From: Pyrinomonadaceae bacterium MAG19_C2-C3
Lineage (GTDB): Bacteria; Acidobacteriota; Blastocatellia; Pyrinomonadales; Pyrinomonadaceae
Direction of reading: 5' to 3'
Assembly: GCA_024330265.1 (NCBI GenBank)
Contig: JANDLT010000022.1
Coordinates: 1 to 64,000, forward strand
Length of the DNA: 64,000 nucleotides
The position numbers and the translations under genes were made by a program. Below the pieces are notes generated by a model, which did not search any database, was not told where the DNA came from, and was given only the letters and a program-made list of their open reading frames with translations. Shown in pieces: positions 1 to 9,466 of this stretch. Position 1 is the stretch's first letter. Each line of letters begins with the position of its first letter.

Positions 1-67
1 GACCCGTTAGACCTTGATGGCTTGGTCACTGCCTAAAAGAGTCGAACATTAGGTATTAGTATTGTCC

Positions 68-108
68 AAAAGCAGGAATCAGAGAATCATTCTCTGATTC
101 CTGCTTTT
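68..108 (-). terminator. Perfect hairpin downstream of the first gene
   Basis: An 18-bp perfect inverted repeat (68-85 with 91-108) has a 5-nt spacer whose end bases can also pair. It lies ten bases past the stop codon of the minus-strand membrane-protein gene. On the minus strand the stem ends in TTTT, so it reads as a short-tailed intrinsic terminator. The AAAA/TTTT ends make it symmetrical and possibly bidirectional. Confidence 0.7.
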
Positions 109-117
109 GAGTTGAAG

Positions 118-483
118 TTAACTTCTGCGGCTTTGACGTAAGACGTTCGCGCCTATGTATGCCCCAAGACATGAGGCGATAACTGCACCCGCCAATACCA
201 AAACGTCTTTACCTAAATGTGCAATTCCCCCTGCGAACCCTAAACTCATTAGGGATAAAAGAAGAAGCGGGGATGACAACCAAATCCCCCAACGCCATCC
301 GACGTTTCTCCACAATACGCCCGGCACAATCGCTAATAACAAATACGCAAACCAGTACACGACCAGCATCTTTGCGAAATCATAACGATTTTCCGTGCGT
401 ATTAAAGACGAAAGGCAAATCGGAGCGAGTGTTCCAAGTATAATCACTGTCGCGTAAGCATACCAGCGAGTTCGGTTTTCCAT
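118..483 (-). CDS. Small integral membrane protein, unknown function
   Basis: Unrecognised protein of 121 residues. The frame is open further upstream to 585, but that part overlaps the end of the preceding gene. The ATG at 481-483 gives a protein that begins MENRTRW and enters a hydrophobic segment at once, so I chose it. Four hydrophobic stretches are visible (about residues 7-27, 38-58, 66-86 and 92-112), consistent with a four-helix inner-membrane protein. It lies 34 bases downstream of the Cys-rich secreted-protein gene on the same strand and may be co-transcribed with it; a hairpin follows its stop. No motif allows a functional assignment. Confidence 0.6.
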   Translation of the reverse strand: MENRTRWYAYATVIILGTLAPICLSSLIRTENRYDFAKMLVVYWFAYLLLAIVPGVLWRNVGWRWGIWLSSPLLLLSLMSLGFAGGIAHLGKDVLVLAGAVIASCLGAYIGANVLRQSRRS

Positions 484-517
484 AATGCACCCACTTTGTT
501 TTGCACATTCTTGGTAC

Positions 518-1459
518 TTAAAAAACTCCGCCACCCTCATCCGGTTGGTCGCAACGCAGACATGGACCCCAATCTCCGCCACCATTTTCTATGGCTCTTA
601 TTAAAGAAGCGGCAGCGGCAGGAAAAATTCCGACACAAGCAGGATGCCCCATACTCGTTACGCAATTGTCATGTGCTAAACATTCGTAAGTGTAGTAACC
701 GCTGCAACTCCAACAGCCACCCCCGCAGCAACCGTTACACTCGTTACCACCAAAGCCGTCCTGTGGTTGAGATACCGTTACTGTTCCTGTTTTATTGTCC
801 GTTTTAGTTGCTTTGCTTAGTGAATTAGTAGTTACCGTTTTGGTGTTCGATTTTGCGGTAATGGATCTGGGCGGTGAGTAAGCGACTGATTGCCAAATCA
901 AAGAGTTCAGTGGTTTTTCATTGGAACGAAGCGTACTAACAACCGGTTCATCTCCCAAAAGCATACCCACGAGAATAAAACTCAACGGCGTAATGTTATG
1001 CTTTTTAAGTTCCGCTTTCTCCTTGATAAGAGCGGCTATGCACTTTCGCACCAGTGTCGCATCACTTGATTTGACAAAGCTTTCAAGGGCTTGTAAATCT
1101 TCGTTCGTCGGATTAACAAGTGCCTGAGTTTGCGTATCAATCTTTAGAGTTCCACCCTGAAACTTGAAAACAAAGTTGCCGTCATCTCGCGTTATCTCAA
1201 TCAACGTCGTTCCATCGGCACGTTGAATTTTACTCGTTGCTTTGTCTTTTGAAGGTTTCTTGGCACTGAACAGCAATGTGTTTTGGTCGTCACGGTAAGT
1301 ACCTGTGAAGCCGTCACTGGTTTTGTTGACTCGTATACTTGACAGCTTCTTTTGCTGCGATGCTTGTATTGAATTTGGAAGAGCAGCGAAGCTAAGGGTG
1401 TTAGAATAAATCAAACAGCAAAGGGTTACGGCGCATTTCGCGTACAATTTACAACTCAT
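518..1459 (-). CDS. Secreted protein with a Cys-rich, phospholipase A2-like C-terminal motif
   Basis: The 313-residue protein begins with a signal peptide (about residues 1-26, basic then hydrophobic, ending SFAA). A low-information middle follows (about 27-230). The last 80 residues are rich in Cys and Gly, and include CCGGGC, then ECLAHDNC about residue 260, then two more Cys pairs near the end. A His-Asp pair flanked by cysteines recalls the CxxHDxC active-site motif of secreted phospholipase A2. The Ca2+-binding loop cannot be recognised with confidence, so the enzymatic role is only a possibility. The cysteines suggest disulfides in an exported protein. The ATG at 1459 directly precedes the signal peptide. 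It is divergent from xerC. Confidence 0.6.
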   Translation of the reverse strand: MSCKLYAKCAVTLCCLIYSNTLSFAALPNSIQASQQKKLSSIRVNKTSDGFTGTYRDDQNTLLFSAKKPSKDKATSKIQRADGTTLIEITRDDGNFVFKFQGGTLKIDTQTQALVNPTNEDLQALESFVKSSDATLVRKCIAALIKEKAELKKHNITPLSFILVGMLLGDEPVVSTLRSNEKPLNSLIWQSVAYSPPRSITAKSNTKTVTTNSLSKATKTDNKTGTVTVSQPQDGFGGNECNGCCGGGCWSCSGYYTYECLAHDNCVTSMGHPACVGIFPAAAASLIRAIENGGGDWGPCLRCDQPDEGGGVF

Positions 1460-1667
1460 AATATGAACTCCTTTTTGTCTCCTTAATTGTTTTGGAACTG
1501 CGAGGTGTAGGTGACCTTTGGGGCAAGAAATTTGCGGAAATTATATGCCCGCTCCATTCAAGTTTGCAACAAAAATAAGCGTGACGATACATACACTCGG
1601 TCACGTCGAATCTTCGCCGCCGACCCGTTCGTCATACCACGCCTGCAGACAAGCGGCAGTAATCATC

Positions 1668-2588
1668 ATGGAAAATTACCTGACACAATTCTTCGAGCAT
1701 CTGCGGTATGAGCGCAATGTGAGTGAACACACGTTGCGTAACTACACGATTGATTTGTACCAGTTTTATGATTATCTCGCGCCGCTTGACCCGCAGACCG
1801 ATACGCGCCGCGAGTTCGACATCAAACAGATTGACCACATCTCGATTCGTGAATGGATGTCGTCGCTGCACACCAATCAGAAAAAGAAAAGCAGTATCGC
1901 GCGCAAACTCGCCGCGCTTCGCACGTTCTTTCAGTTTTTGTTGCGTGAAGGTGTGGTTGAAAAAAACCCGGCGAAGCTAGTTTCGACTCCGCGACAGGAA
2001 AAGAAATTGCCGAATCATCTTTCTATCGAAGACATGATTCGCTTTATCGAAACGCCGGACATCTCGACCGATTTGGGCAGACGTGACCGCGCGATTTTAG
2101 AGATGCTTTATGGAACGGGGATGCGCGTTTCGGAACTCACGAAACTCGACATCAAGCGCATAGACTTTCAAAACAAATCGGCGCGCGTGATGGGCAAACG
2201 GCGCAAGGAACGCATCTGCCCGTTCGGTGACCCGGCACTCGCCGCGCTGGTGGCTTATATTCCGGCGCGCCAGACTTTCTTGCAAAACGCACCGCTTGCC
2301 GAACGCAGTTCCGACGCCCTGTTTCTCAACTATCAAGGCACGCGCATCACGACGCGCTCGGTCGGACGCATGGTTGATAAATACATTCTCATCTGTTCCG
2401 GCATCCACGACATATCGCCGCACTCCCTGCGTCATTCATTCGCCACGCATCTTTTAGACAACGGCGCGGACATACGCGACATTCAAGAACTGCTCGGACA
2501 CGCGCGCCTCTCGACAACTCAAATCTACACTCACGTTTCGATGGAAAAACTTATCGAAGTTTATGACAGGTCGCACCCGAAAGCTTAA
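1668..2588 (+). CDS. xerC: Tyrosine recombinase XerC
   Basis: Site-specific recombinase that resolves chromosome dimers at dif together with a XerD partner. The 306-residue protein has a SAM-like N-terminal DNA-binding domain (about 1-95) and a C-terminal catalytic domain. The full catalytic set is visible: Arg153 in GTGMRVSEL, Lys177, His252 and Arg255 in [12 protein letters not shown], His278 in [11 protein letters not shown], and the nucleophile Tyr287 in IYTHV. The frame is open 50 codons further upstream, but the family starts at MENYLTQF, so I placed the start at the ATG at 1668. Length is normal for XerC/XerD (about 300). XerC is preferred over XerD because of the C-terminal YDRSHPKA. 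No phage or integron context is present, so this is the house-keeping enzyme. Confidence 0.88.
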   Translation: MENYLTQFFEHLRYERNVSEHTLRNYTIDLYQFYDYLAPLDPQTDTRREFDIKQIDHISIREWMSSLHTNQKKKSSIARKLAALRTFFQFLLREGVVEKNPAKLVSTPRQEKKLPNHLSIEDMIRFIETPDISTDLGRRDRAILEMLYGTGMRVSELTKLDIKRIDFQNKSARVMGKRRKERICPFGDPALAALVAYIPARQTFLQNAPLAERSSDALFLNYQGTRITTRSVGRMVDKYILICSGIHDISPHSLRHSFATHLLDNGADIRDIQELLGHARLSTTQIYTHVSMEKLIEVYDRSHPKA

Positions 2589-2590
2589 AG

Positions 2591-2661
2591 AGAGGTTAGA
2601 GGTTAGATGTTAGTGAAGAATGGTGTTTTTACTAACATCCAACATCTAACCTCTAACCTCT
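2591..2661. repeat. Heptad inverted repeat between convergent xerC and dksA-like genes
   Basis: The left arm (2591-2611) consists of about three 7-nt units of the type AGAGGTT/AGATGTT. The right arm (2641-2661) is its exact 21-bp reverse complement. The right arm contains the TAG stop of the minus-strand DksA-like gene (2660-2662). It can act as a shared terminator, although the T tract is only five bases, in the loop. Confidence 0.85.
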
Positions 2662-3040
2662 ACAAGGTTGAGATTTCTTCCATCTCGCCGTTCTGTTCGA
2701 TGAATTCTTGACAGGCGGCGCAGTGGCGAGCGGTCGGTAAAGCTTCAAGGCGGCGTTCGCTGATTTGTTCGCCGCAACGGGCGCACGTTCCATAGCTTCC
2801 TTCGTCAATGCGGAGCAGAGCCTGGTCAACATCCGCGAGCATACGCGATTCGCGCTCACCGAGTCGCAAGGCGATTTCCTGATTCACATCCAACAAGGAC
2901 ATATCAACGCTGTCTTTAGGTCCGTCGTCGGATGACTTCATCTCCAACGCATTTGCCTGACTTTCGCGCACGTTCTCGCTGCGTGTGCGAAGTTGCTCAC
3001 GCAAGATTTTACGGTAGTGTTCTAGTTTCTTCTCATCCAT
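2660..3040 (-). CDS. DksA/TraR-family zinc-finger protein
   Basis: The 126-residue protein has an N-terminal helical (coiled-coil) part, a conserved MSLLDVNQEIA segment near residue 45, and a C4 zinc finger of the form CARCG...CAACQ near the C-terminus. This is the DksA/TraR/YocK layout. These proteins enter the secondary channel of RNA polymerase or regulate stress genes. The acidic tip Asp-x-x-Asp of true DksA is not clearly present, so I use only the family name. The ATG at 3040 begins MDEKKLEHYR, typical of the family. The stop codon is part of a tandem-repeat hairpin shared with xerC. Confidence 0.82.
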   Translation of the reverse strand: MDEKKLEHYRKILREQLRTRSENVRESQANALEMKSSDDGPKDSVDMSLLDVNQEIALRLGERESRMLADVDQALLRIDEGSYGTCARCGEQISERRLEALPTARHCAACQEFIEQNGEMEEISTL

Positions 3041-3207
3041 TTATTTCGTTTCCCCCGGTTGAAATTCGTTAAAAATTCGGTGCGTGTTGTCACATCTGTT
3101 TAATCACACGCTCGTTATAAAAGCGCGGCATTATAGCTTACGAACGGACGACGGGCGCAATCCGACATGCACGACGGCAAGCAGTCTATGCCGTTGTTTC
3201 AGGTTCA

Positions 3208-4200
3208 TTATTGCCCGTGCAGAATCGCGGCGGCGAGCAGTGGAATCATAATTTCGTGATGCCCTGTGAGAGCATAAGAGCGTCCTTTATCGTCACCCGT
3301 CGGGCGGCGTAAGACATTCGTCGCGGGACGGTATGATTGTATGAAGTCGAAGTTGGCGGTCGTGAAATTCGTCAACGGATATTCGAGATTGCGAACGAGT
3401 GTGACGGCTTTCAGAAAGACTTCGGGAAGGATGACGGCGGAGCCGATGTTGAGATACACGCCGCCGTCATCGAGACGCCGCACGAGTTCCGCGAAAAGAC
3501 GAAAATCCGTGTGCGTCGTTTCTCCGAGTGCCGCCGGATTGAGCGACGGGTGGAAGTGCGGGATGTCCGTGCCGATAGCGACGTGCGCGGTGAACGGAAT
3601 GCGGTGTTGGTACGCGGCGCAGAGCAATGAGAGATTTTCATGCGCGGGTTTAAGTGAAACAAGAGCGCGCCCCAAAGCTTCGCCTAGACCGAGACGGTCA
3701 CGCGCTCCTTCACGCGCCGCTTGATTAAGCAACATCGCGGTTTCTTCCGCCGCCCCGAACGCGCCCGCGCCCAAGCTTGCGTCAACGTCTTCAGAGGTCG
3801 CACCCGCGATGGCGATTTCCGCGTCATGGACGAGAACCGAACCGTTCGCGGCAATCGCGGTGACATAGCCGCGCCGCATCAAGTCAATGATGACGGGGGC
3901 GAGTCCAGTCTTGATGACGTGACCGCCGATGCCGAAAATACAGGCGCGCTGTTTGTCCTTCGCCTCTCTGATTTTACTCGCCACCGCGCGCAAAGATTGC
4001 ACGGCGAGAATGTCCGGCAAACTGTCGAGAAAATCTGCGAGCGATGGCGCGATGTTCGATGAATCAGTTGAAGAAGTTTGTGTTGAAGCCTTCACAGGAC
4101 GCGCGAAGTCTTCGATGGCGACTTTGCTTTGCCGTAACGCGAGCGGATATGTGCGAACGTGCGTCAGGTCGAGCGGTTGAATGTCGTCGTATATGGACAC
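3208..4200 (-). CDS. Conserved cytoplasmic protein, possibly deoxyhypusine-synthase-like fold
   Basis: The 330-residue protein has no signal peptide. It has glycine-rich nucleotide-binding-like motifs: GIGGHVIKTGLAP around residue 91, then AIAANGSVLVHDAEIA and an acidic GATSEDVDASLG stretch. The later part has FTAHVAIGTDIPHFHP and a conserved NIGSAVILPEVFLKA. I remember this motif order from proteins annotated only as conserved hypothetical, sometimes grouped with the deoxyhypusine synthase superfamily. A Rossmann-like fold is likely, but the substrate is unknown. The start is a GTG at 4198-4200 without a clear Shine-Dalgarno sequence. It stands alone, between the DksA-like gene and a repeat-rich gap. 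Confidence 0.55.
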   Translation of the reverse strand: MSIYDDIQPLDLTHVRTYPLALRQSKVAIEDFARPVKASTQTSSTDSSNIAPSLADFLDSLPDILAVQSLRAVASKIREAKDKQRACIFGIGGHVIKTGLAPVIIDLMRRGYVTAIAANGSVLVHDAEIAIAGATSEDVDASLGAGAFGAAEETAMLLNQAAREGARDRLGLGEALGRALVSLKPAHENLSLLCAAYQHRIPFTAHVAIGTDIPHFHPSLNPAALGETTHTDFRLFAELVRRLDDGGVYLNIGSAVILPEVFLKAVTLVRNLEYPLTNFTTANFDFIQSYRPATNVLRRPTGDDKGRSYALTGHHEIMIPLLAAAILHGQ

Positions 4201-4299
4201 GGATAAAGCAGAATTGGGTTTCGGTAATTAAGGATACGCGAGCAAATTTAAGCTTGCGATGAAGCGGAAATGCTTTTGATTTTTCGATGAAAGCGGTTG

Positions 4300-4560
4300 T
4301 GTCCTGAAGGGACGCTGAAGAAGGTAGCCAGAGGCAAGCACGGCTTCGTGCGCCGCCTCTGGTTAAGGTATACAAAGATGTCCGCGCCCTGAAAGGGCGC
4401 AGAGAATGTTTGAAATAATGCGTGTTTCACGATGTTTCTTCGCGCGCCTTTCAGGGCGCGGGCGGGTTATATGATGTTTTCCAGAGGCGGCGCACCCGAA
4501 GCGTGCTTACCACCGGCTACCTTCTGCTTGCTCCTTCAGAGCAGAAAACCGAAATCGCGT
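4300..4560. repeat. REP-like palindrome cluster
   Basis: This gap of about 400 bp holds no supportable gene. It contains GGTAGCCAGAGGC followed, in inverted form about 150 bases later, by CCAGAGGCGGCGCACC and CCGGCTACCTTC. Between them lie GCGCCCTGAAAGGGCGC and CGCCTTTCAGGGCGCG. The arrangement (outer inverted arms with inner short palindromes) resembles REP/BIME-type elements. No RAYT transposase is encoded in this window. Confidence 0.6.
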
Positions 4561-4609
4561 AACATAGAACAACCAATCAAAATGTCCGTGCCAACAACCG
4601 TGAAACTGC

Positions 4610-4852
4610 TCACTGATGACGCTCCCATTCGCGGCGGCGTGTTTCGCGCACCCACACAGAAGAATCTTTCATATCTTCACGGTCGCTCCAGATACCGATT
4701 GCTTCTTCTTCAGTGATGTCCGGTTTAGTTTTCGCTTCGCCCGCATCTCGCGTTTTATACCGTTCATGCAAGAACGCAACGAAGTCGGCGACTTGGCATT
4801 GTGCTTCGGGTGGCAAGGCGATGATCTCGCGCAAGATTTCTTCGTGTGTCAT
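4610..4852 (-). CDS. DUF2281-like small protein (VapB-type antitoxin?)
   Basis: The 80-residue protein begins MTHEEILREIIALPPEAQ, then has VADFVAFLHERY. This LPPE..Q.VxDFxxFL pattern is the core of DUF2281/VapB-like antitoxin proteins. The tail is charged and ends RRREWERHQ. An earlier in-frame start (4873) exists, but the ATG at 4850-4852 has a GGAG about 12 bases upstream and fits the family. No toxin gene follows or precedes it; uvrA lies just upstream on the same strand. It is either an orphan antitoxin or a small regulator. The family assignment is by motif only. Confidence 0.6.
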   Translation of the reverse strand: MTHEEILREIIALPPEAQCQVADFVAFLHERYKTRDAGEAKTKPDITEEEAIGIWSDREDMKDSSVWVRETRRREWERHQ

Positions 4853-4907
4853 AAGGATTATCTCCGCACGCATTGTGCAACATCGAACGCCGGAAACGAA
4901 GTCGCGG

Positions 4908-7751
4908 TTACGCGCTCCGGCGTGCGCGTTGTGAGGCTATGCTACGGGCTTCAAGCAACGGGCGCAAGGCTTGTCCGGTGTACGATTTTTTGTGGCGGGC
5001 GACCTCTTCGGGCGTTCCGACAGCGACGATTTTGCCGCCGTGCGCCCCGCCTTCGGGACCTAAATCTATGATGTGGTCGGCACTCTTTATCACGTCCAAG
5101 TTGTGTTCGATGACGACGACGGTGTTGCCTAAAGTGACGAGGCGTTGAAGCACGTCGAGGAGTTTGTGAACGTCGGCAAAGTGTAAGCCGGTGGTCGGTT
5201 CGTCCAAGATGTATATGGTTCTTCCGGTCGCGCGTTTCGAGAGTTCGCGCGAGAGTTTGATGCGTTGGGCTTCGCCGCCGCTCAAAGTCGTGGCGGCTTG
5301 TCCGAGTTTGAGATAGCCGAGTCCGACATCGAGCAGAGTTTGAAGTTTGGGTTTGATTTGCGGGATGTTCTCAAGCAGTGGCAAGGCTTCCTCGATCGTC
5401 GTGTCGAGCATGTCGGCGATGGACTTGCCCTTGAAATTGACGGCGAGAGTTTCGCGGTTATAACGCGCCCCGCGACATACATCACACAGAACATAAACAT
5501 CGGGCAAGAAGTTCATTTCGATGCGCTTCATGCCGTCGCCTTCGCACGCTTCGCAGCGTCCGCCTTTGACGTTGAAACTGAAACGTCCGGGCTTATAACC
5601 GCGCTCACGCGATTCTGGAAGCATCGCGTAGAGTTCGCGCAGAGGGGTGAAAAGTTGCGTGTATGTCGCGGGGTTTGAGCGCGGCGTGCGACCTATGGGC
5701 GACTGGTCAATCTCTATCACTTTATCAACGAGGTCTAAGCCCTCGATTGATTCGTGCGCTCCGGGTTCGCGCATCGAGCCGTAAAGATGTCGGGCGAGGG
5801 CGGCGTAAAACGTGTCATCAATCAACGTGGATTTGCCGCTTCCCGAAACGCCCGTGATGACGGTCAAAAGCCCTAATGGAAATTCGACGGTGATGTCTTT
5901 CAGGTTGTGTTCACGCGCTCCGCGAATCGTGATGCGTTTGCCGTTCGGCGTGCGCCGTTCGTGCGGAACTTCGATGGATGTCTTGCCGGAGATGTAAAGA
6001 CCCGTCACGGAATCGGGGTTCGCGGCGACTTGTTCGGGCGTTCCCGCCGCGACCAATTCGCCGCCGTGCGTTCCCGCGCCGGGACCTAAATCAATCACAA
6101 AGTCGGCTTGGCGAATCGTCTCCTCGTCGTGTTCGACGACGAGAACCGTGTTGCCCAAGTCGCGCAGGGCGACGAGTGTTTCGAGAAGTTTCTGATTGTC
6201 GCGCGGGTGCAAGCCGATGGAAGGTTCATCGAGAACGTAGAGAACGCCGCGCAGTTGCGAACCTATTTGCGTGGCGAGTCTTATGCGTTGACCTTCGCCG
6301 CCGGAGAGCGTCGCGCTGTAGCGGTCAAGCGTGATGTAGCCGAGACCGACGGTTTGAAGAAAGCGAAGGCGATTGCGAACTTCGCGCAGGACGAGTCCGG
6401 CAATCTGTTCTTCACGCGCACTCAAAACTATTTTGTCGAACGCGGGAACGGCTTCGTCAATCGGAAGCGCGGTATAGTCGGCGATGCCGAGGTTTCCGAT
6501 GCGGACGGCAAGGGATTCGGGTTGAAGTCGTTTGCCGTGACACGCCGGACAGGTGACGGGCGAGACGAGTTCTTCAAGCGCGTTTTTAACTTTCTCGTTC
6601 GGCGGATGGGCAAGTCTATCTTGCAGCCAACGCACCGCACCGAGCCAATCGCTTTGGTATTTATATGTCCCTTGTCGAAACTCTATTTGCCCTTCGATGC
6701 CGTGAAAAAACGCATCACGAATCTTGCGCGGGAGGTTTCTGAAAGGCTCGTCCGCGTCGGCTTTGAAATGCACGATGACGGCGGCGAGTGCCGATTTCAA
6801 ATAAGCCGCGCCCTGCTTGTCGGCATCAACGAAGAAGGTCAAATCTTTCGCGGGTGTGAGCGGGTCGGGAATGATTTTCGCGGGGTCAATGCGGTTTATC
6901 GTGCCTAGTCCGTGACACGTTTTGCACGCCCCATAAGTCGAGTTGAAAGAGAACGAACGCGGCTCAAGCGGCGGAATGTTGATGCCGCAATTAACGCACG
7001 CCATGCGTTCGGAATAAAGCTTCTCGTCACCGTCAACGACCGAGACGAGAACCGCCCCGTTCGTTAGTTTCAAAGACGTGCGAATTGATTCGGTCAGTCT
7101 TTCATTGATGCCGGGCTTGATAAGCAGACGGTCAACCACGACTTCGATAGTGTGATTGCGGCGTTTATCAAGCTTGATGTCTTCGTCGAGCGTGCGAAGT
7201 TCATTGTCAACTCTGACGCGAAGAAAACCGTCGCGGACAAGCTTTTCGAGTTCCTTCTTAAACTCGCCTTTGCGCCCGCGCACGATGGGGGCGAGTATCA
7301 TCACGCGCTCGCCTTCCGGCAGATTCAAAACGGAATGAACGATTTGTTCGACGGATTGGCGCGTAATCGCCGCCCCGCATTGGTGACAGTGCGGCTGACC
7401 GATGGATGAAAACAGAAGCCGAAGATAATCATAAACTTCCGTAACCGTGCCGACGGTCGAGCGCGGGCTTTTGGAAACGGTCTTCTGCTCAATCGAAATC
7501 GCGGGCGAAAGTCCGTCAATCGAATCAACATCGGGACGCTCTAACTGGTCTAAAAATTGACGCGCGTAAGCCGATAAAGATTCGACGTAACGGCGTTGCC
7601 CTTCGGCGTAAATCGTATCGAACGCGAGTGAAGATTTGCCGCTTCCCGACAATCCCGTAATGACGGTTAGCCGGTCGCGTGGAATATCTACATTGATGTT
7701 TTTAAGATTATGCTGGCGCGCGCCGCGCACAGAAATTGAGGTAATCGCCAT
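4908..7751 (-). CDS. uvrA: Excinuclease ABC subunit A
   Basis: Damage-recognition ATPase of nucleotide excision repair, acting as a UvrA2-UvrB complex. The 947-residue length is normal. Two ABC ATPase modules are visible. The first has Walker [14 protein letters not shown] near residue 33, zinc-finger cysteines (CVNCG...CKTCHG near 255-285, CPACHGKR near 400) and signature [12 protein letters not shown] near 488. The second has Walker [13 protein letters not shown] near 640, CEACEGDG...CDVCRG near 740-765 and signature [12 protein letters not shown] near 830. The ATG at 7751 gives the expected [19 protein letters not shown] start. No uvrB or uvrC is nearby. The long plus-strand open frames inside it are antisense shadows. 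Confidence 0.97.
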   Translation of the reverse strand: MAITSISVRGARQHNLKNINVDIPRDRLTVITGLSGSGKSSLAFDTIYAEGQRRYVESLSAYARQFLDQLERPDVDSIDGLSPAISIEQKTVSKSPRSTVGTVTEVYDYLRLLFSSIGQPHCHQCGAAITRQSVEQIVHSVLNLPEGERVMILAPIVRGRKGEFKKELEKLVRDGFLRVRVDNELRTLDEDIKLDKRRNHTIEVVVDRLLIKPGINERLTESIRTSLKLTNGAVLVSVVDGDEKLYSERMACVNCGINIPPLEPRSFSFNSTYGACKTCHGLGTINRIDPAKIIPDPLTPAKDLTFFVDADKQGAAYLKSALAAVIVHFKADADEPFRNLPRKIRDAFFHGIEGQIEFRQGTYKYQSDWLGAVRWLQDRLAHPPNEKVKNALEELVSPVTCPACHGKRLQPESLAVRIGNLGIADYTALPIDEAVPAFDKIVLSAREEQIAGLVLREVRNRLRFLQTVGLGYITLDRYSATLSGGEGQRIRLATQIGSQLRGVLYVLDEPSIGLHPRDNQKLLETLVALRDLGNTVLVVEHDEETIRQADFVIDLGPGAGTHGGELVAAGTPEQVAANPDSVTGLYISGKTSIEVPHERRTPNGKRITIRGAREHNLKDITVEFPLGLLTVITGVSGSGKSTLIDDTFYAALARHLYGSMREPGAHESIEGLDLVDKVIEIDQSPIGRTPRSNPATYTQLFTPLRELYAMLPESRERGYKPGRFSFNVKGGRCEACEGDGMKRIEMNFLPDVYVLCDVCRGARYNRETLAVNFKGKSIADMLDTTIEEALPLLENIPQIKPKLQTLLDVGLGYLKLGQAATTLSGGEAQRIKLSRELSKRATGRTIYILDEPTTGLHFADVHKLLDVLQRLVTLGNTVVVIEHNLDVIKSADHIIDLGPEGGAHGGKIVAVGTPEEVARHKKSYTGQALRPLLEARSIASQRARRSA

Positions 7752-7963
7752 AGTTGTGAATTTGTCTCAAGGATGAAACGGCGATTTTACAGGAGCGCGG
7801 GCGGGCGGGCAAGAAAGCATCATCTCAAACGACGATATACAAACATGACGTGCGAAATTGTTCTCTTGACACGAACGCCCGACAAGGCAAAGATGAACGC
7901 TCTGGCAAGCTTTACGATAATTTCAATGTCCGCCCAAAATATACGCGGAGAAAGCGAAGCGCG

Positions 7964-8722
7964 GTGAATCTTCCAAACGCCTTAACCCTGTCACGCATCT
8001 TCGTCGTACCGTTGCTCGTCGTCGTGTTGTTGACGCCGGTGGCGGAAGATTTCTTCGGCGTCGGGCGGCACATTCTAGGCTTGGGTTTGTTTCTCGCGGC
8101 GGCGTTCACGGACTACTTGGACGGCAAACTCGCGCGTTCGCGCAACGAAGTTTCGCGGTTGGGAAAATTGCTCGACCCGATTGCCGACAAACTTTTAATT
8201 TCGGCGGCGTTGATTTCACTTGTCGAAAATCGCCTCGCTCCGGCGTGGGCGGTCTGCATCATCATCGGGCGCGAATTCGCGGTGTCGGGTTTGCGAAGCT
8301 TGGCGGCGTCGGACGGTGTGATTATCGAGGCTTCCAAAGCGGGCAAGTTCAAGATGTTCACGCAAGTCATCGCCATCGGTTTTCTTATCGCGTCGAGCGC
8401 GAAGGGCGCGCCGCCGGTCGCCAACTTCGGGCGCGCGTTTCCCGCGATTGAGTTTTGGACTGTCCCCGAACTCAGAAGCGCGTTGCGACACTTCTTCGGC
8501 ACGGGCGCAACGACGCTGACCGATTTTCAGGTTTTGTGCTACGCGACTGGGCGCGCGATGTTGTGGGTTGTCGTCGTAACGGCGTGCTTTTCGATGTACA
8601 GCTATTTCAGGGATTTTTACCGCGTGGTGAATGGGCGGGGAAGTGTGAAGGAAACAGGTTCGGCAGAGCTTGAGACCAGAGCGCAGGGCGGCGCATCAAA
8701 GGTGAAGGATGCGACGGTGTAA
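7964..8722 (+). CDS. pgsA: CDP-diacylglycerol-glycerol-3-phosphate 3-phosphatidyltransferase
   Basis: Inner-membrane enzyme making phosphatidylglycerophosphate, the first committed step to phosphatidylglycerol. The CDP-alcohol phosphotransferase motif is visible as DYLDGKLARS followed by GKLLDPIADK (the DG..AR..G...D...D pattern), near residues 45-75. Several hydrophobic helices surround it. The open frame extends upstream to 7850, but the family begins NLPNALTLSRI, so I placed the start at the GTG at 7964 (252 residues); a GGAG lies about 12 bases upstream. A long insertion around residues 145-200 and a charged C-terminal tail of about 25 residues are somewhat unusual. It is divergent from uvrA. 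Confidence 0.85.
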   Translation: MNLPNALTLSRIFVVPLLVVVLLTPVAEDFFGVGRHILGLGLFLAAAFTDYLDGKLARSRNEVSRLGKLLDPIADKLLISAALISLVENRLAPAWAVCIIIGREFAVSGLRSLAASDGVIIEASKAGKFKMFTQVIAIGFLIASSAKGAPPVANFGRAFPAIEFWTVPELRSALRHFFGTGATTLTDFQVLCYATGRAMLWVVVVTACFSMYSYFRDFYRVVNGRGSVKETGSAELETRAQGGASKVKDATV

Positions 8723-8804
8723 GCTTGAAATATCAACCGATGAAATAAGGTCGGATGAGAAGTTTTAGTTTATCAATCGAATTAACCCCAAATGGAAAAT
8801 CGTT

Positions 8805-9020
8805 ATGTCACAACGCAAACCTAAAGTTGATTTTGATGAAAATACGGAAGGCGAATTCGCCGTTGTCGAAACCGAGCAGATTGCGGCAAGCATTAGCGAG
8901 ATGTCGGAAGCGGAAGGCGTGACACTTGAACAATTGCTAAAGGATTTGCCGCGTGCGCGTCGTGAGGTGGTGGAGAAGTTATATCCGAATCTGGCGCACC
9001 TGCTTGGGAATACGGAATGA
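8805..9020 (+). CDS. Putative antitoxin of a PIN-domain pair
   Basis: The 71-residue acidic protein begins MSQRKPKVDFDENTEGEF. It ends with a helical segment (EQLLKDLPRARREVVEKLYP). Its stop overlaps the start of the PIN-like gene by four bases (ATGA), the usual antitoxin-toxin arrangement. No DNA-binding fold can be recognised from the sequence alone. The role is inferred from size, overlap and partner. Confidence 0.55.
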   Translation: MSQRKPKVDFDENTEGEFAVVETEQIAASISEMSEAEGVTLEQLLKDLPRARREVVEKLYPNLAHLLGNTE

Positions 9021-9466
9021 AGCGTTTGTTTCTTGATTCCGGTGTCGTGCTTAAAAGTATCTTCGGAGATTATGGCTTTTCAAAATCAATCTTCGCGTTG
9101 TGTGCCGTGCGTATTCACCAACTTGTTTTAGCCGAAGTCGTGCGGCAGGAAATCGAAAACAATCTACTGCAAGCTTTTTATAAAGGCGGAAATTCGGACA
9201 AAGTTCTTTCCGACTTTGATACTTTTCTTCGCAAAGCCCGCCCGGAAGTCATCGCCCCGCCTTCGGTTCACGAAGCCTTGCAAGCCGCACGCATCATCAG
9301 ACACATCAACGACGCGCCCGTTTTAGCGTCGGCAATCCTTGCCAAACCCGATTGGCTGATTACCAACATTTCAATTCACTTCACACCGGATGTCGCGTTT
9401 CGTACCAGCTTGCGAATCGGGACGCCTTACAACTTCATGTACGAAGTGCATAGTCGCTATAACTAA
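9017..9466 (+). CDS. PIN-domain (VapC-like) putative toxin
   Basis: The 149-residue protein has a PIN-fold signature: N-terminal LFLDSGVVLK with Asp7, EVVRQEIENN near residue 42, and NDAPVLASAILAKPDWLITN near residue 95. PIN ribonucleases usually carry a TGD or TxD near the end of that last motif. Here it reads LITNISIHF, so the fourth acidic ligand is missing, and nuclease activity is uncertain. The gene is translationally coupled to the small upstream gene by an ATGA overlap. The stop codon is embedded in a strong hairpin. Confidence 0.65.
   Translation: MKRLFLDSGVVLKSIFGDYGFSKSIFALCAVRIHQLVLAEVVRQEIENNLLQAFYKGGNSDKVLSDFDTFLRKARPEVIAPPSVHEALQAARIIRHINDAPVLASAILAKPDWLITNISIHFTPDVAFRTSLRIGTPYNFMYEVHSRYN

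Noticed and set aside
4432..4716. 94-codon plus-strand frame beside the DUF2281-like gene
   Set aside because: It runs through REP palindromes and opposite a better gene, with no recognisable motif.
6108..6908. 266-codon open frame antisense to uvrA, and other long frames opposite uvrA
   Set aside because: They mirror the codon pattern of a clearly real gene, show no family motif and have no ribosome-binding site.
7850..7963. N-terminal extension of pgsA
   Set aside because: The family begins at NLPNALTLSRI, and a GTG with a GGAG upstream is present at 7964. The extension has no similarity to CDP-alcohol transferases.
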